A DNA stretch of 64,000 bases from Klebsiella africana (GTDB taxonomy: Bacteria; Pseudomonadota; Gammaproteobacteria; Enterobacterales; Enterobacteriaceae), in NCBI RefSeq assembly GCF_020526085.1, contig NZ_CP084874.1, positions 1,426,001 through 1,490,000 of the forward strand. The letters run 5' to 3'. This document shows positions 1 to 14,465 of this stretch, one piece after another. The first letter of the stretch is position 1, and every line of letters starts with the position of its first letter. Under the pieces are notes generated by a model. The model was not told the origin of the DNA, made no database searches, and was given only the letters and a program-made list of their open reading frames with translations. The translations under genes were made by a program, and so were the position numbers.

Positions 1-1
1 G

Positions 2-1600
2 CGCTACGCCCGGCGTTTCTGGCGGCAAGAATGTTTACCGTGGCTGGCTCCGCAATATCGCTCCTTTACCCTATATTGGTTTATCGCGCTGGCGCTGATA
101 TTAACGCTATTATGTGCGCCGTATCAGTCTGAATTTATTGCCGGTTATTTAGTTCCGGTTATTTTCATTGTCTACTTTATCGGTATCAGTCGAATAGGTC
201 ATGCGTTGCTGCGTATTTCATGGTCTGTCTCGGCCTTTTTGCTGGTGGTATATAACAAAAACTTTCTTCAGGGAGTGCAAAGTGAGTATTCACTGTCGTT
301 TGTGCTGTCGGTACTGATCTCCTTTACTATCTGTTTGTTTTATATGGCCGACATTTATGCCCGCAGCGACCGCAATAAACGCCGCTGGCGCAGCCAGGCG
401 GAAGAGGATCCGCTGACCGGTTTGCCTAACCTGCGCGCGCTGGAGAGCCATTTACAGCGTGGTTCTCAGCAGGCTATCTGCAGCTTGCGTATCGATAATC
501 TCGATTTTCTTAGTCGACATTATGGCCTGATGATGGGAGTAGACTGTAAACGGCAAATCATCCGGGCACTGCAGCCGCTGCTGGGGGCAACGGATAAAGT
601 TTTCCAGGTGCCCGGCAGTGAATTAATCCTCGTGCTCGATGGGCCCGATCCCGCGGCGCGGCTAAATCATATGGTCGCCATTCTCAACCACAAAAAATTC
701 AGCTGGCACAATCAGCCCCTGGATCTGGAGTTTGGCGCGGCGTGGAGCCGCGACGATGGCCAGGGCGAGGCGTTACATCCGATGCTGGGCCAGCTAAGCT
801 GGCTGTCCGAACAGGCGGGGAGTGAACGTCGGGTACTGGCGCTGGATGATGAGCAGGAGCTGGTGGTGGATCAAACGACCGAGCAGGTCCGCCTTCTGAT
901 GCGAGTTAAACAGGTCCTTAAAGAGCGGGCGCTGGTGCTCTATGCACAACCGATTCAGAATGCGGAAGGAGAGGGGTATTACGAGATCCTCACACGTATG
1001 CGCTGTGGCGACAATGTCATTATGCCCGATCAGTTTATCCCGCTGATTGTGCAGTTTAACCTTAGCCAGCGTTTTGACATGCTGGTACTGGAAACCTTGT
1101 TTAGTTCGCTTCATCGGCATCCTGGGCAACAATTCTCGGTCAATCTGTTGCCTTCAACTCTGATGCAAAAAGACAGCGCCGCGCAGATTATCGCACTGTT
1201 TAAACGCTATGGTGTCTCACCGGGCCTTATCACGATTGAAGTGACCGAAGAGCAGGCCTTCTCCAATGCCGATACCAGCCAGCAAAATCTTGAAGCGCTG
1301 CGCGCGTTTGGTTGCGCTATCGCCATTGATGATTTTGGCACCGGGTATGCGAACTATGAACGGCTGAAAAACCTACAGGCCGATATCATTAAAATTGACG
1401 GCTGCTTCGTGCGTGACATTCTGACGGACCCTCTGGACGCCATCATGGTGAAATCGATTGTTGAGATGGCGCGAGTGAAACAGATGAGCGTGGTGGCGGA
1501 ATATGTTGAAAGCGAACCGCAAAAAGCGCGTTTGCTGGAACTGGGCGTGAATTATTTGCAGGGTTATCTGATCGGTAGACCACAGCCGCTGGGCGAATAA
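2..1600 (+). CDS. pdeA: c-di-GMP phosphodiesterase PdeA (YfeA), 5' end cut by window
   Basis: The reading frame is open from the first bases of the window, so the N-terminus lies outside it. The visible N-terminal part is hydrophobic membrane sequence. It is followed by a degenerate GGDEF domain: DPLTGLPN is present, but the signature site reads PGSEL, so cyclase activity is unlikely. The C-terminal EAL domain looks complete, with YEILTR for the EAL signature, NLLP, IEVTEE, IDDFGTGY, IKID, VVAEYVE and YLQGYLIGRP. It should hydrolyse c-di-GMP to pGpG at the inner membrane. The position next to nupC and mntH matches yfeA (pdeA) of E. coli, which supports this name over other EAL paralogues. Confidence 0.85.
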   Translation, partial: RYARRFWRQECLPWLAPQYRSFTLYWFIALALILTLLCAPYQSEFIAGYLVPVIFIVYFIGISRIGHALLRISWSVSAFLLVVYNKNFLQGVQSEYSLSFVLSVLISFTICLFYMADIYARSDRNKRRWRSQAEEDPLTGLPNLRALESHLQRGSQQAICSLRIDNLDFLSRHYGLMMGVDCKRQIIRALQPLLGATDKVFQVPGSELILVLDGPDPAARLNHMVAILNHKKFSWHNQPLDLEFGAAWSRDDGQGEALHPMLGQLSWLSEQAGSERRVLALDDEQELVVDQTTEQVRLLMRVKQVLKERALVLYAQPIQNAEGEGYYEILTRMRCGDNVIMPDQFIPLIVQFNLSQRFDMLVLETLFSSLHRHPGQQFSVNLLPSTLMQKDSAAQIIALFKRYGVSPGLITIEVTEEQAFSNADTSQQNLEALRAFGCAIAIDDFGTGYANYERLKNLQADIIKIDGCFVRDILTDPLDAIMVKSIVEMARVKQMSVVAEYVESEPQKARLLELGVNYLQGYLIGRPQPLGE

Positions 1601-1603
1601 CGG

Positions 1604-1634
1604 GCAAAAAAAAGCCGGGCATTGCCCGGCTCAG
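1604..1634 (-). terminator. Intrinsic terminator of nupC
   Basis: A GC-rich stem of AGCCGGGC and GCCCGGCT with a short loop is followed on the minus strand by a run of eight T. It lies about 15 bases after the nupC stop. It may also stop pdeA transcripts from the other side, although the T tract favours the minus strand. Confidence 0.85.
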
Positions 1635-1648
1635 ATGACGGGCGCTTG

Positions 1649-2851
1649 TTACAGAACCAGTGCCGCAATCGAGGCGGACAGCACGCTAACCAGCGTGGAG
1701 CCGTAGACCAGCTTCAGACCGAAGCGAGAAACCACATTACCCTGTTCTTCGTTCAGACCTTTGATTGCCCCGGCGATAATGCCGATAGACGAGAAGTTGG
1801 CGAAGGAGACCAGGAAGATGGAGATAATGCCTTCCGCGCGTTGAGAGAGCGTTGAGGCGATTTTCTGCAGATCCATCATGGCGACGAATTCATTGGAGAC
1901 CAGCTTCGTGGCCATAATACTGCCCACCTGCAGCGCTTCGCTTGCCGGCACGCCCATCACCCAGGCGACCGGGTAGAAGATATAGCCGAGGATCCCCTGG
2001 AAGGAGATGCTGTAACCGAACCAGCCGGTCACGGTGGCGAATAACGCGTTCAGCGCGGAGATCAGTGCGATAAAGCCGATCAGCATCGCCGCCACGATAA
2101 TCGCAACTTTGAAGCCCGCCAGAATATATTCGCCCAGCATCTCGAAGAAGCTTTGACCTTCGTGCAGATTCGACATCTGCAGATTTTCTTCACTTTGATC
2201 CACGCGGTATGGGTTAATCAATGACAGCACAATAAAGGTGCTGAACATGTTTAGCACCAGCGCCGCGACGACATATTTCGGCTGCAGCATGGTCATGTAC
2301 GCGCCTACGATGGACATCGACACAGTAGACATTGCCGTCGCCGCCATGGTGTACATGCGGTTGCGCGACATTTTGCCGAGAATATCTTTATACGCGATAA
2401 AGTTTTCCGACTGACCGAGGATCAGCGAGCTCACTGCGTTGAAGGACTCCAGCTTGCCCATACCGTTGACTTTTGACAGAACGGTACCGATAGCGCGGAT
2501 GACAATCGGCAGGATACGAATATGCTGCAAAATACCAATCAACGCGGAAATGAAGACGATAGGGCACAGAACCTTAAGGAAGAAGAAGGCCAGACCTTTG
2601 TCGTTCATGCTGCCGAACACGAAGTTTGTCCCTTCGTTGGCAAAGCCGAGAAGTTTTTCAAACATCTCGGAGAAGCCTTTCACAAAACCCAGACCAATAT
2701 CGGAGTTCAGGAAGAACCAGGCCAGCAGGACTTCAATGACAAGCAGTTGAACAACATAACGAATACGGATCTTTTTACGGTCATGACTGACCAACAGGGC
2801 CAGTATAGCCACCACAACGATCGCGAGGACAAAATGCAAGACGCGGTCCAT
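1649..2851 (-). CDS. nupC: Nucleoside:H+ symporter NupC
   Basis: A concentrative nucleoside transporter of the inner membrane that imports pyrimidine nucleosides and adenosine with protons. The 400-residue product matches E. coli NupC closely along its whole length, from [10 protein letters not shown] to the end in SIAALVL, with many membrane helices and the family stretches [12 protein letters not shown] and NFSSIGI. An upstream in-frame start would add 13 residues; I chose the internal ATG because it gives the family N-terminus. It is transcribed convergently with pdeA and divergently from mntH. Confidence 0.95.
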   Translation of the reverse strand: MDRVLHFVLAIVVVAILALLVSHDRKKIRIRYVVQLLVIEVLLAWFFLNSDIGLGFVKGFSEMFEKLLGFANEGTNFVFGSMNDKGLAFFFLKVLCPIVFISALIGILQHIRILPIVIRAIGTVLSKVNGMGKLESFNAVSSLILGQSENFIAYKDILGKMSRNRMYTMAATAMSTVSMSIVGAYMTMLQPKYVVAALVLNMFSTFIVLSLINPYRVDQSEENLQMSNLHEGQSFFEMLGEYILAGFKVAIIVAAMLIGFIALISALNALFATVTGWFGYSISFQGILGYIFYPVAWVMGVPASEALQVGSIMATKLVSNEFVAMMDLQKIASTLSQRAEGIISIFLVSFANFSSIGIIAGAIKGLNEEQGNVVSRFGLKLVYGSTLVSVLSASIAALVL

Positions 2852-3135
2852 AGTTGCTCCAAATATGAGGCAGGTTAAATTTCCGTGCACATTCTATGCA
2901 ACGGCTTTAAAGAAAACGAGATCAATTGCACACTATTGCAAGGAACTGTGACCAATGGCAAAAATAGTGATCAAACATCCACTTTTGTTATGTTACGTAA
3001 AGGTTTTAAAAGTTGCATTCTTGTACTACTCTTAATAGCGGGCTCGATCTCGTTTTCTAATGCCCGTATTTCATTTCCGGCCAGCAATTGTTCCCTTCTA
3101 TCACAGCAATCATTATCTCCATTCTAAACGAACTT

Positions 3136-3154
3136 GATAATCATTCGCATTTTG
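3136..3154 (+). promoter_or_regulatory. Fur box upstream of mntH
   Basis: The 19-base sequence beginning GATAATCATTCGCATT closely follows the Fur consensus GATAATGATAATCATTATC in its left half and more loosely in its right. It lies 43 bases before the mntH start, next to the MntR site. This matches the known dual Fur/MntR control of mntH in enterics. Confidence 0.75.
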
Positions 3155-3162
3155 ATAGCATG

Positions 3163-3184
3163 AAACATAGCAAAGGCTATATTT
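3163..3184 (+). promoter_or_regulatory. MntR operator of mntH
   Basis: A near-perfect palindrome, AAACATAGC with GCTATATTT around a central AAAG, matches the MntR-binding palindrome in front of mntH in E. coli and Salmonella. It ends 13 bases before the start codon, so bound MntR-Mn would block transcription. Confidence 0.85.
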
Positions 3185-3197
3185 CCAGGGGCAGAAG

Positions 3198-4439
3198 ATG
3201 ACTAGCAGTCGCGTTGAGAATAGCAGTAGTCGCGCCGCGCGCAAGGTGAAGCTCGCCTTAATGGGGCCGGCCTTTGTCGCGGCCATTGGCTATATCGATC
3301 CGGGTAATTTCGCCACAAACATTCAGGCCGGCGCCAGCTTTGGCTATCAGCTACTGTGGGTCGTGGTATGGGCCAACCTGATGGCAATGCTGATCCAGGT
3401 GCTGTCTGCCAAACTGGGCATAGCCACCGGCAAAAACCTGGCCGAGCAGATCCGTGACCATTACCCGCGCCCGGTGGTGTGGTTCTATTGGGTACAGGCG
3501 GAAATCATTGCCATGGCCACCGATCTGGCTGAATTTATCGGCGCCGCGATTGGCTTTAAACTGGTGCTGGGCGTATCGCTCCTGCAGGGAGCGGTGCTGA
3601 CCGGGGTGGCGACCTTCCTGATCCTGATGCTGCAGCGGCGTGGGCAAAAACCGCTGGAGAAGGTAATTGGCGGGCTGCTGCTGTTTGTTGCCGTGGCCTA
3701 TGTCGTGGAGTTGATCTTTTCTCAGCCCGCGCTGGCTCCCCTGACTAAAGGGTTGGTGATCCCTACGTTGCCCAATGGCGAGGCGGTATTCCTGGCCGCC
3801 GGGGTGCTGGGTGCAACCATCATGCCGCACGTTATCTACTTACACTCCTCGCTTACCCAGCATCTGCACGGTGGGACGCGGAAAGAGCGCTATAACGCGA
3901 CCCGCTGGGATGTGGCGATTGCCATGACTATTGCCGGATTCGTCAATCTGGCGATGATGGCGACTGCCGCGGCGGCATTCCATTTCAACGGCCATACCGG
4001 CGTGGCCGATCTCGATCAGGCCTACAGGACGCTGGAGCCGTTGTTGAGCCACGCGGCGGCGACTATCTTTGGTCTCAGCCTGGTCGCAGCTGGTTTATCA
4101 TCGACGGTGGTGGGCACGCTGGCAGGCCAGGTCGTGATGCAGGGATTCATTCGTTTTCATATTCCATTGTGGTTTCGCCGGGCGGTTACCATGCTGCCTT
4201 CGTTTGTCGTGATCCTGCTGGGGCTGGATCCTACGCGTATCCTGGTGATGAGTCAGGTACTGCTCAGCTTTGGCATTGCGCTTGCCCTGGTGCCGCTGCT
4301 GATATTTACCAGCAATGCGAAACTGATGGGAGATTTAGTGAATTCCCGTTGGGTGAGAGGTATTGGCTGGGCCATTGTGGTTATCGTGGTGAGTCTTAAC
4401 GGCTGGTTAATTGTGGGGTCGCTGCTCGGGGTGGCGTAA
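3198..4439 (+). CDS. mntH: Mn2+/H+ symporter MntH (Nramp family)
   Basis: A proton-coupled divalent metal importer of the inner membrane, chiefly for manganese. The 413-residue product aligns end to end with E. coli MntH. It has the Nramp metal-binding motif DPGN in helix 1 ([11 protein letters not shown]), the helix 6 motif MPH ([14 protein letters not shown]), and ATDLAEFIG. The upstream Fur and MntR boxes indicate repression by iron and manganese. It is convergent with ypeC, with a shared hairpin between them. Confidence 0.96.
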   Translation: MTSSRVENSSSRAARKVKLALMGPAFVAAIGYIDPGNFATNIQAGASFGYQLLWVVVWANLMAMLIQVLSAKLGIATGKNLAEQIRDHYPRPVVWFYWVQAEIIAMATDLAEFIGAAIGFKLVLGVSLLQGAVLTGVATFLILMLQRRGQKPLEKVIGGLLLFVAVAYVVELIFSQPALAPLTKGLVIPTLPNGEAVFLAAGVLGATIMPHVIYLHSSLTQHLHGGTRKERYNATRWDVAIAMTIAGFVNLAMMATAAAAFHFNGHTGVADLDQAYRTLEPLLSHAAATIFGLSLVAAGLSSTVVGTLAGQVVMQGFIRFHIPLWFRRAVTMLPSFVVILLGLDPTRILVMSQVLLSFGIALALVPLLIFTSNAKLMGDLVNSRWVRGIGWAIVVIVVSLNGWLIVGSLLGVA

Positions 4440-4470
4440 TCCGTTACCCGTGCTGGTTAAAGTAGTTAAA

Positions 4471-4500
4471 GTAAAAGGGAGCCGATGGGCTCCCTTTACG
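4471..4500. terminator. Hairpin between convergent mntH and ypeC
   Basis: A stem of AAAGGGAGCC with GGGCTCCCTTT and a three-base loop, flanked by short A and T runs. It can act as a weak two-way terminator for mntH and ypeC. Confidence 0.6.
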
Positions 4501-4507
4501 TCTGTTG

Positions 4508-4867
4508 TTAGTGATGGCCATGTCCATGCCCGTGACCGCGCCCACCCGGGCCGCGTCCCCAGCCGCCGCGGTGGTCGTCGCGGTCGCTCCAGCCCGCACG
4601 ATAGCCGCGCTCCCAGGCTTTATTTTTGCCCTTATCCCAGCCGCGGTGCCAGCCGTTGTCATGACGATGCCAACGGTTATCACGCCATTCATAGTGACGA
4701 CGCCAGTAATCACGGTCGCGCCAGCCGCCACCGTCCCAGTAGTTACCGTAATTGTCACGATCGCCTATTTGTAATTTTACCGATGGCAGCAGGGTGATTT
4801 CACCAGCGTTAGCGACTAGTGGCGCTGCGGCCAGCAGTACTGCTGCCAGAATCAGTGACCTGAACAT
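4508..4867 (-). CDS. ypeC: DUF2502 periplasmic protein YpeC, Trp/Arg/Asp-rich with His-Gly tail
   Basis: Small exported protein of unknown function. The start at the internal ATG ([10 protein letters not shown]) is preceded by AAGGAG at good spacing; an upstream GTG would place the Shine-Dalgarno inside the gene. A signal peptide ends near VANAG. The mature part contains [15 protein letters not shown] and many W, R, D and H residues, and ends in an alternating Gly-His tail (GHGHGHGHH). It matches E. coli YpeC. Its place beside mntH and the His tail hint at metal contact in the periplasm, but that is only inference. Confidence 0.85.
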   Translation of the reverse strand: MFRSLILAAVLLAAAPLVANAGEITLLPSVKLQIGDRDNYGNYWDGGGWRDRDYWRRHYEWRDNRWHRHDNGWHRGWDKGKNKAWERGYRAGWSDRDDHRGGWGRGPGGRGHGHGHGHH

Positions 4868-4997
4868 ACTCTTCTCCTTCACGATCGGGGCCGTAAGCGG
4901 CCTGTTAACCTGATATTACGGGCCGGTAAAGACCCGTCGCATCGGACGAACTCCGAAAGCACAGAAAAGAGCACTTTTTGCTAAAGTAACATTTGCT

Positions 4998-9064
<4,067 letters not shown>

Positions 9065-9327
9065 GGAAAGGTCCTTGTCAAAGTTCTGGAGCACTACTTT
9101 GCCTTCGTCGGCCGGGACCGTCGATGCAAATGGTGCTGAAACGATAAAGTTAAGGTGGCGTCTGATATCCGGTGCGTCCTTTACAGGCTACTTTGCATAG
9201 ATTACAAACTAAATGTGACCTGTGTCGCTAAACAAGGGGCGTCTGCGCGTTGGACGTTGTTGTTAAGCCGCCATGAATTTACAGTGTGCCAAAAGAATTA
9301 TTTTGACTTTAGCGGAGCCGTAACGGA

Positions 9328-10293
9328 ATGACAAAATTTGCTTTAGTAGGAGATGTCGGGGGGACAAATGCCCGCCTGGCGCTATGTGATCTGGCGAGCG
9401 GAGAGATCTCTCGTGCAAAGACCTATTCCGGGCTCGATTATCCCAGTCTGGAGGCGGTGGTGCGCGTCTATCTGGAGGAGCACCAGGTGACCGTCAACGA
9501 AGGCTGTATCGCCATTGCCTGCCCGATCACCGGCGACTGGGTGGCGATGACCAACCATACCTGGGCCTTCTCCATCGCTGAAATGAAGCGCAACCTTGGC
9601 TTTGCCCATCTGGAGATAATTAACGATTTTACCGCCGTTTCCATGGCCATCCCGATGCTCAAAGCTGAGCACCTCATTCAGTTTGGCGGCAGCGCTCCGG
9701 TAGCGGGCAAACCGATCGCCGTTTATGGCGCCGGAACCGGGCTTGGCGTGGCGCATCTGGTGCACGTTGACAAGCGCTGGGTCAGCCTGCCGGGTGAAGG
9801 CGGTCATGTCGATTTTGCGCCGAACAGCGAAGAAGAGGGGATTATTCTGGAAGAGTTGCGCGCCGAGCTGGGGCATGTTTCCGCAGAACGCGTGCTCTCT
9901 GGTCCCGGACTGGTCAATTTGTACCGCGCGATTGTGAAGTCTGATGGCCGCCTGCCAGAGAACCTGCAGCCGCGCGAGGTCACCGAGCGAGCGCTGGCGG
10001 ACAGCTGCACCGACTGTCGCCGGGCGTTGTCGCTATTCTGCGTCATTATGGGACGTTTCGGCGGTAACCTGGCGCTGACCTTGGGGACCTTTGGCGGGGT
10101 GTATATTGCCGGGGGCATTGTGCCGCGCTTCCTGGAGTTCTTTAAAGCCTCTGGCTTCCGCGGCGGCTTTGAAGATAAAGGCCGTTTCAAAGCCTATGTT
10201 CAGGATATTCCGGTTTACCTGATCGTGCATGAAAACCCAGGCCTGCTGGGCTCCGGCGCGCATCTGCGTCAGACGCTGGGCCAGGTGCTGTAA
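9328..10293 (+). CDS. glk: Glucokinase Glk
   Basis: Cytosolic ATP-dependent phosphorylation of glucose to glucose-6-phosphate. At 321 residues it has the same length as E. coli Glk. It shows the phosphate loop [14 protein letters not shown], the substrate Asp in [32 protein letters not shown] and [12 protein letters not shown]. It stands alone, divergent from yfeO and convergent with ypdB. Confidence 0.96.
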   Translation: MTKFALVGDVGGTNARLALCDLASGEISRAKTYSGLDYPSLEAVVRVYLEEHQVTVNEGCIAIACPITGDWVAMTNHTWAFSIAEMKRNLGFAHLEIINDFTAVSMAIPMLKAEHLIQFGGSAPVAGKPIAVYGAGTGLGVAHLVHVDKRWVSLPGEGGHVDFAPNSEEEGIILEELRAELGHVSAERVLSGPGLVNLYRAIVKSDGRLPENLQPREVTERALADSCTDCRRALSLFCVIMGRFGGNLALTLGTFGGVYIAGGIVPRFLEFFKASGFRGGFEDKGRFKAYVQDIPVYLIVHENPGLLGSGAHLRQTLGQVL

Positions 10294-10303
10294 GCGTATC
10301 CCT

Positions 10304-10344
10304 CCCGGGCTACCGTCGTAGCCCGGATGGCGGGACTTCCCGCC
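10304..10344. repeat. REP-like double hairpin between glk and ypdB
   Basis: Two adjacent stems are visible, GGGCTAC/GTAGCCC and GGCGGG/CCCGCC, between convergent genes. The GTAGCCCGGAT core resembles enterobacterial REP-type palindromes, and a related copy lies at 45128-45162. It probably ends or stabilises the two transcripts. Confidence 0.6.
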
Positions 10345-10345
10345 T

Positions 10346-11083
10346 CTACAGATTCATCAGCTGGCGAAACTCTTTCACTTTACTGCGGCTCACCGGCACC
10401 TGAAACTCCAGGTCGCGCAGGCGCAGCACATAGGTATTGTTAAACCACGGTTCAATTTCGCGGATCTTGCTGATATTCACGCAGTACGAGCGGTGACAGC
10501 GAAAGAAATGTGCGGTGGGCAGTTTGCTGCAGAATTCGGTGATGTTCATCGGCATGACGAATGACTCCCGGCGGGTATAGACGAATGTCATCTTTTCATG
10601 CGCCTCGGCATAATAAATATCATGAATGCTGGTGACGATGATCCGCTCATCTTTAATCAGATTGATGGTGTCGTTTTCTCGTGGCGCCGCGCCGGTCGCT
10701 CCCGCAGCGACGTTATTTTGCTGCTGCCAGGCGGTGGTCAGCTTTTGCAGCATATTGATGATACGTGACTCCTGGTAGGGTTTCAGGATGTAGTCAAATG
10801 CCTCCAGCTCAAAGGCTTCCACCGCGTGTTCTTTCCACGCGGTGATAAAGACGATAAAAGGCTTATGGGCAAACTGGCTGATGTTTTGCGCCAGCAGAAC
10901 ACCGTCAAGCGATGGAATATTGATATCGAGAAAGATGGCGTCGACCTTGTTGTGCTGGAGAAATTTCAGCACGTCCAGGCCGTCGTCAAAGCTGCCGACG
11001 ATCTCCATCTGGCTATGGGTGTTAATAAGCCAGGAGAGCTCCTGCTGGGCCAGAAACTCATCCTCCACAATGATAACTTTCAT
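10346..11083 (-). CDS. ypdB: LytTR response regulator YpdB
   Basis: DNA-binding partner of the YpdA sensor kinase, which responds to extracellular pyruvate in E. coli and activates a transporter gene. The N-terminal receiver domain has the acidic pair (VIIVEDEF), the phospho-Asp (DAIFLDINIP) and Lys (DYILKPYQ). The C-terminal LytTR domain has FFRCHRSYCVN. The start MKVIIVEDE matches E. coli; an earlier ATG at 11098 would overlap the ypdA stop (ATGA) and add five residues, so translation may be coupled to ypdA. Confidence 0.92.
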   Translation of the reverse strand: MKVIIVEDEFLAQQELSWLINTHSQMEIVGSFDDGLDVLKFLQHNKVDAIFLDINIPSLDGVLLAQNISQFAHKPFIVFITAWKEHAVEAFELEAFDYILKPYQESRIINMLQKLTTAWQQQNNVAAGATGAAPRENDTINLIKDERIIVTSIHDIYYAEAHEKMTFVYTRRESFVMPMNITEFCSKLPTAHFFRCHRSYCVNISKIREIEPWFNNTYVLRLRDLEFQVPVSRSKVKEFRQLMNL

Positions 11084-11094
11084 CTTTTCTTCGC

Positions 11095-12792
11095 TCATGA
11101 CAACAGAGACTCCGTCAGCGCCTGCGGCGTAGAGTGATTGGGGACATAAAAGGCGATTTCCGTTCCCGGCGTGAGGGTCCGAATATGCAGCCCCTCGCCG
11201 TAGAGAAGCTTCACCCGATGATGAACATTGAGCAGGCCAATTTTATTTCCCGGCATTTCGTCGGCTTCCACGCGGGCGACCACGGCGGGATCGATGCCAT
11301 TACCGGTATCGCGAACGCTAATGCGTACCCGATTACCGCACTCATTGACGCCGATCGTCACCACGCCTTTGCCTTTACAGGGCTGAATGCCGTGAACGAT
11401 GGCGTTCTCCACCAGCGGCTGGATAAGCAGGCTCGGGATCACGCAGCTAACGTCGTCGTCAATATCGTAGATGACTGTCAGCTTGTCGCCGAATCGTGCC
11501 TGTTCAATGGCGATGTAATCTTTGATCTGATAAAGCTCTCTTTTGATATCAATCTGCTCATCGTCTTTTAATTCGATGTTATAGCGTAGGTAGCGCGACA
11601 GATTAAAAATAAGCTGGCGCGCGGTGTCCGGATTAAGCCGAATGGAGGAGGAGATGGCGTTCAGCGCATTGAATAAAAAATGCGGGTTAATTTTACTTTG
11701 CAGGGCGCGCAGTTCCGCTTTGTTAGCCATCTCCCGCAGCTGTTCGGCGCGGGAAACCTCCAGCTGGGTGGAGATAATTTGTGATAAGCCAATCGCCATC
11801 TCCTGCAGCGTCGAAGTGATGCGATGGGCGTGGCAGTAATAGATTTTTAGCGTGCCGGTCACCACCCCTTTTTCCCACAGCGGGATCACCATCATGGAGT
11901 GGATCTCCGGCGTGCGGTGGGCTTCATCATTGTTTTTTATGATGATTTTTCCATAGCGAATCGCCTGTCGGGTGGTCGGACTGATCTCGTCGTCGTGGCG
12001 TTGATAGTTGGCTTCACCGACGCCCACGTAGGCCAGTACGTGCTCTTTATTGGTGATAGCCACTGCGTCGGCGGTAATATCGCGGCGGATAATCTCGCAA
12101 ACCTGGCGCAGCGAATCGCTATTAACGTGCCGAAACAGCGGCAGAGTTTTGTTGGCAATATCGAGCGCCAGTTTCGCCTGCCGCGCTGCGCTGGCCTCCT
12201 TTTCCCCTTCCACGCTTTGCACCAGCAGCACGATGAAACCGATACAGACGCTGCCGAGGATCATCGGGATACCGATTTTTGAAACAATATCCACGCCGAG
12301 GCTCAGGGAAGGTGCCCAGACCACCACCAGGATCATGGTCAGGGACTCACATACCATCCCGGCCAGAATGCCAATTTTCCAGCGTTGATCGCGGGCCACT
12401 TTGCGGTTAATCAACCCCGACAGCAGGCCGGCAACAATGCTGGTGATAAAGCAGGGCACCGCGGTCACGCCGTCGATATCGATCAGATAGCGGTGTACGC
12501 CGGCAATCGCCCCGACAATCGCGCCCACCCAGGGACCAAACAAGATCCCACCGGACATCACGGCGATAATGCGCACATTCACCAGGGATCCCTCAACCGG
12601 GACGCCGGACCAGGTACTAAATAGCGCGAACAGCGAGAAAATGGCGGTTACCGCCAGCAGCTCTTTCGGTGTATGGGCCGATTTATGCAACAGTTCGCGG
12701 AACAGGCGCAGGCGAATGAGGAAAAAGAGGCAAATAAGCATCAGGGCCGCACGGTCATAGACCGCCAGCATCATAGTAAAGATTTCGTGCAT
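11095..12792 (-). CDS. ypdA: Sensor histidine kinase YpdA (LytS family)
   Basis: A 565-residue membrane kinase, the same length as E. coli YpdA. The N-terminal half is a 5TM-LYT membrane domain ([14 protein letters not shown]). A GAF-like domain follows ([17 protein letters not shown]). The His_kinase domain has the phospho-His in [16 protein letters not shown] and an ATPase with [11 protein letters not shown] and DTGNGI. Together with ypdB it forms a two-gene operon. It is transcribed away from alaC. Confidence 0.93.
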   Translation of the reverse strand: MHEIFTMMLAVYDRAALMLICLFFLIRLRLFRELLHKSAHTPKELLAVTAIFSLFALFSTWSGVPVEGSLVNVRIIAVMSGGILFGPWVGAIVGAIAGVHRYLIDIDGVTAVPCFITSIVAGLLSGLINRKVARDQRWKIGILAGMVCESLTMILVVVWAPSLSLGVDIVSKIGIPMILGSVCIGFIVLLVQSVEGEKEASAARQAKLALDIANKTLPLFRHVNSDSLRQVCEIIRRDITADAVAITNKEHVLAYVGVGEANYQRHDDEISPTTRQAIRYGKIIIKNNDEAHRTPEIHSMMVIPLWEKGVVTGTLKIYYCHAHRITSTLQEMAIGLSQIISTQLEVSRAEQLREMANKAELRALQSKINPHFLFNALNAISSSIRLNPDTARQLIFNLSRYLRYNIELKDDEQIDIKRELYQIKDYIAIEQARFGDKLTVIYDIDDDVSCVIPSLLIQPLVENAIVHGIQPCKGKGVVTIGVNECGNRVRISVRDTGNGIDPAVVARVEADEMPGNKIGLLNVHHRVKLLYGEGLHIRTLTPGTEIAFYVPNHSTPQALTESLLS

Positions 12793-13084
12793 GGGTGCGC
12801 CGCGTCAGTGGCCAGAAAAGGACATGATAAAAAACCTGATGGCAGAAGACCAGCCGCAGAACAATAATGCGGAAAAGGCTCACTTTTTAAAGGGGATTAA
12901 TGCGTGGGCACCGCGATAGCGGCAGTCTTGCCCTTTAACGAGAAATATCTGTGACAAGAAAGATATCAATGTGTTATCACACTTATGCAACTCTGAAATA
13001 TTCCGACGACACACAGCCGCATTTACTGCGGCCGATACCCGTTTTTTCCGCCAGAAATTATTTTTTGCCAGGACGCTCGACAAC

Positions 13085-13156
13085 ATGAATTTTTTCAGGT
13101 TATTTTCTAAACGAGCCGCAACAGCGGCAGCGTCGCTCGGACGGTCCGGGCGCTAA
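13085..13156 (+). CDS. Alanine-rich 23-residue ORF preceding alaC, possible leader peptide
   Basis: A short frame, MNFFRLFSKRAATAAASLGR and three more residues, ends 18 bases before the alaC ATG. Five of six consecutive residues are alanine (AATAAA), and alaC makes alanine. A GC-rich hairpin (GCTCGGA/TCCGGGC) covers its last codons. Only a weak AGGA precedes its start. This is the layout of an amino-acid leader peptide, but no U-run attenuator follows, so any control would act on translation. Entirely inference; it could be chance. Confidence 0.3.
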   Translation: MNFFRLFSKRAATAAASLGRSGR

Positions 13157-13174
13157 CGTTAATTAGAGGAACCT

Positions 13175-14395
13175 ATGGCTGAATCCAGTCCTGAACGCCG
13201 TTTTACGCGTATCGATCGTCTCCCTCCGTACGTTTTTAACATTACTGCTGAACTGAAAATGGCTGCGCGTCGGCGCGGCGAAGATATTATCGATTTCAGT
13301 ATGGGCAATCCCGATGGCGCGACGCCGCCGCATATTGTGGAAAAACTCTGCACCGTTGCCCAACGGCCTGACACCCATGGTTACTCTACCTCGCGGGGGA
13401 TCCCGCGCCTGCGTCGCGCCATTTCGCGCTGGTATGAAGAACGCTATAACGTCGATATCGATCCGGAATCAGAAGCGATCGTTACCATTGGTTCGAAAGA
13501 GGGGCTGGCGCACCTGATGCTGGCGACGCTGGATCATGGCGACACCGTACTGGTGCCGAACCCCAGCTATCCGATCCATATCTATGGTGCGGTAATCGCC
13601 GGGGCGCAGGTGCGCTCGGTGCCGCTGGTGGAAGGGGTGGATTTCTTTAACGAGCTGGAACGTGCCATCCGCGAGAGTTACCCGAAGCCGAAAATGATGA
13701 TCCTTGGCTTTCCCTCGAATCCGACTGCGCAGTGCGTGGAGCTGGATTTCTTCGAAAAGGTCGTCGCCCTGGCTAAACAGTACGATATTCTTGTCGTCCA
13801 CGATCTGGCCTATGCCGATATCGTGTATGACGGCTGGAAAGCGCCCTCTATCATGCAGGTGCCCGGCGCGCGAGATGTCGCCGTCGAGTTCTTTACCCTG
13901 TCGAAAAGCTATAACATGGCCGGCTGGCGGATTGGCTTTATGGTGGGTAATAAAACCCTGGTGAATGCGCTTGCTCGTATCAAAAGCTATCATGACTACG
14001 GCACGTTTACCCCACTGCAGGTAGCGGCAATTGCGGCTCTGGAGGGCGATCAGCAGTGTGTGCGTGATATCGCCGAACAGTATAAGCGCCGTCGCGATGT
14101 GCTGGTCAAAGGGCTCCATGAGGCCGGCTGGATGGTGGAGTGTCCGAAAGCGTCTATGTATGTGTGGGCGAAAATACCGGAACCTTACGCCGCGATGGGC
14201 TCACTGGAGTTTGCGAAAAAGCTGCTTAATGAAGCGAAGGTTTGCGTCTCGCCGGGGATTGGCTTTGGCGACTATGGCGATACCCACGTCCGCTTCGCGC
14301 TGATCGAGAATCGGGACCGTACGCGTCAGGCGATCCGCGGTATCAAGGCGATGTTTCGCGCGGATGGCCTGCTGCCCGTGCCCGCCGCGAGCTAA
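13175..14395 (+). CDS. alaC: Glutamate-pyruvate aminotransferase AlaC
   Basis: PLP-dependent transaminase making alanine from pyruvate and glutamate. The 406-residue product is a fold-I aminotransferase with [12 protein letters not shown] at the N-terminus, [33 protein letters not shown] and the PLP lysine in [14 protein letters not shown]. It matches E. coli AlaC (YfdZ). AGAGGAACCT precedes the ATG. It is followed by a strong terminator. Confidence 0.93.
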   Translation: MAESSPERRFTRIDRLPPYVFNITAELKMAARRRGEDIIDFSMGNPDGATPPHIVEKLCTVAQRPDTHGYSTSRGIPRLRRAISRWYEERYNVDIDPESEAIVTIGSKEGLAHLMLATLDHGDTVLVPNPSYPIHIYGAVIAGAQVRSVPLVEGVDFFNELERAIRESYPKPKMMILGFPSNPTAQCVELDFFEKVVALAKQYDILVVHDLAYADIVYDGWKAPSIMQVPGARDVAVEFFTLSKSYNMAGWRIGFMVGNKTLVNALARIKSYHDYGTFTPLQVAAIAALEGDQQCVRDIAEQYKRRRDVLVKGLHEAGWMVECPKASMYVWAKIPEPYAAMGSLEFAKKLLNEAKVCVSPGIGFGDYGDTHVRFALIENRDRTRQAIRGIKAMFRADGLLPVPAAS

Positions 14396-14420
14396 CGCTG
14401 CGGACAGCACGGCAAAATAA

Positions 14421-14452
14421 AAACGGGAGCATGAAGGCTCCCGTTTTTTTTG
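14421..14452. terminator. Strong terminator after alaC
   Basis: A ten-base-pair stem AAACGGGAGC/GCTCCCGTTT is followed by eight T on the plus strand and preceded by A-rich sequence, so it can work both ways. It ends alaC and probably ypdK. Confidence 0.85.
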
Positions 14453-14465
14453 ACACCGCTGCAGT

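Larger units (their letters stand above)
2852..3197. promoter_or_regulatory. nupC-mntH divergent regulatory region
   Basis: This 346-base gap separates two divergent transporter genes and holds no convincing gene. The mntH side carries Fur- and MntR-type operators, annotated separately. On the nupC side a stretch near 2941-2975 contains one good CRP half site (TGTGA) but no clear second half. nupC is CRP/CytR-controlled in E. coli, so this may be a weak CRP site. Confidence 0.5.

Noticed and set aside
2941..2975. CRP site for nupC
   Set aside because: Only one half site (TGTGA) is good; the second half does not match, so it is mentioned but not called.
2885..3127. 80-codon frame between nupC and mntH
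   Set aside because: No family and no ribosome site; the region is better explained as a divergent promoter.
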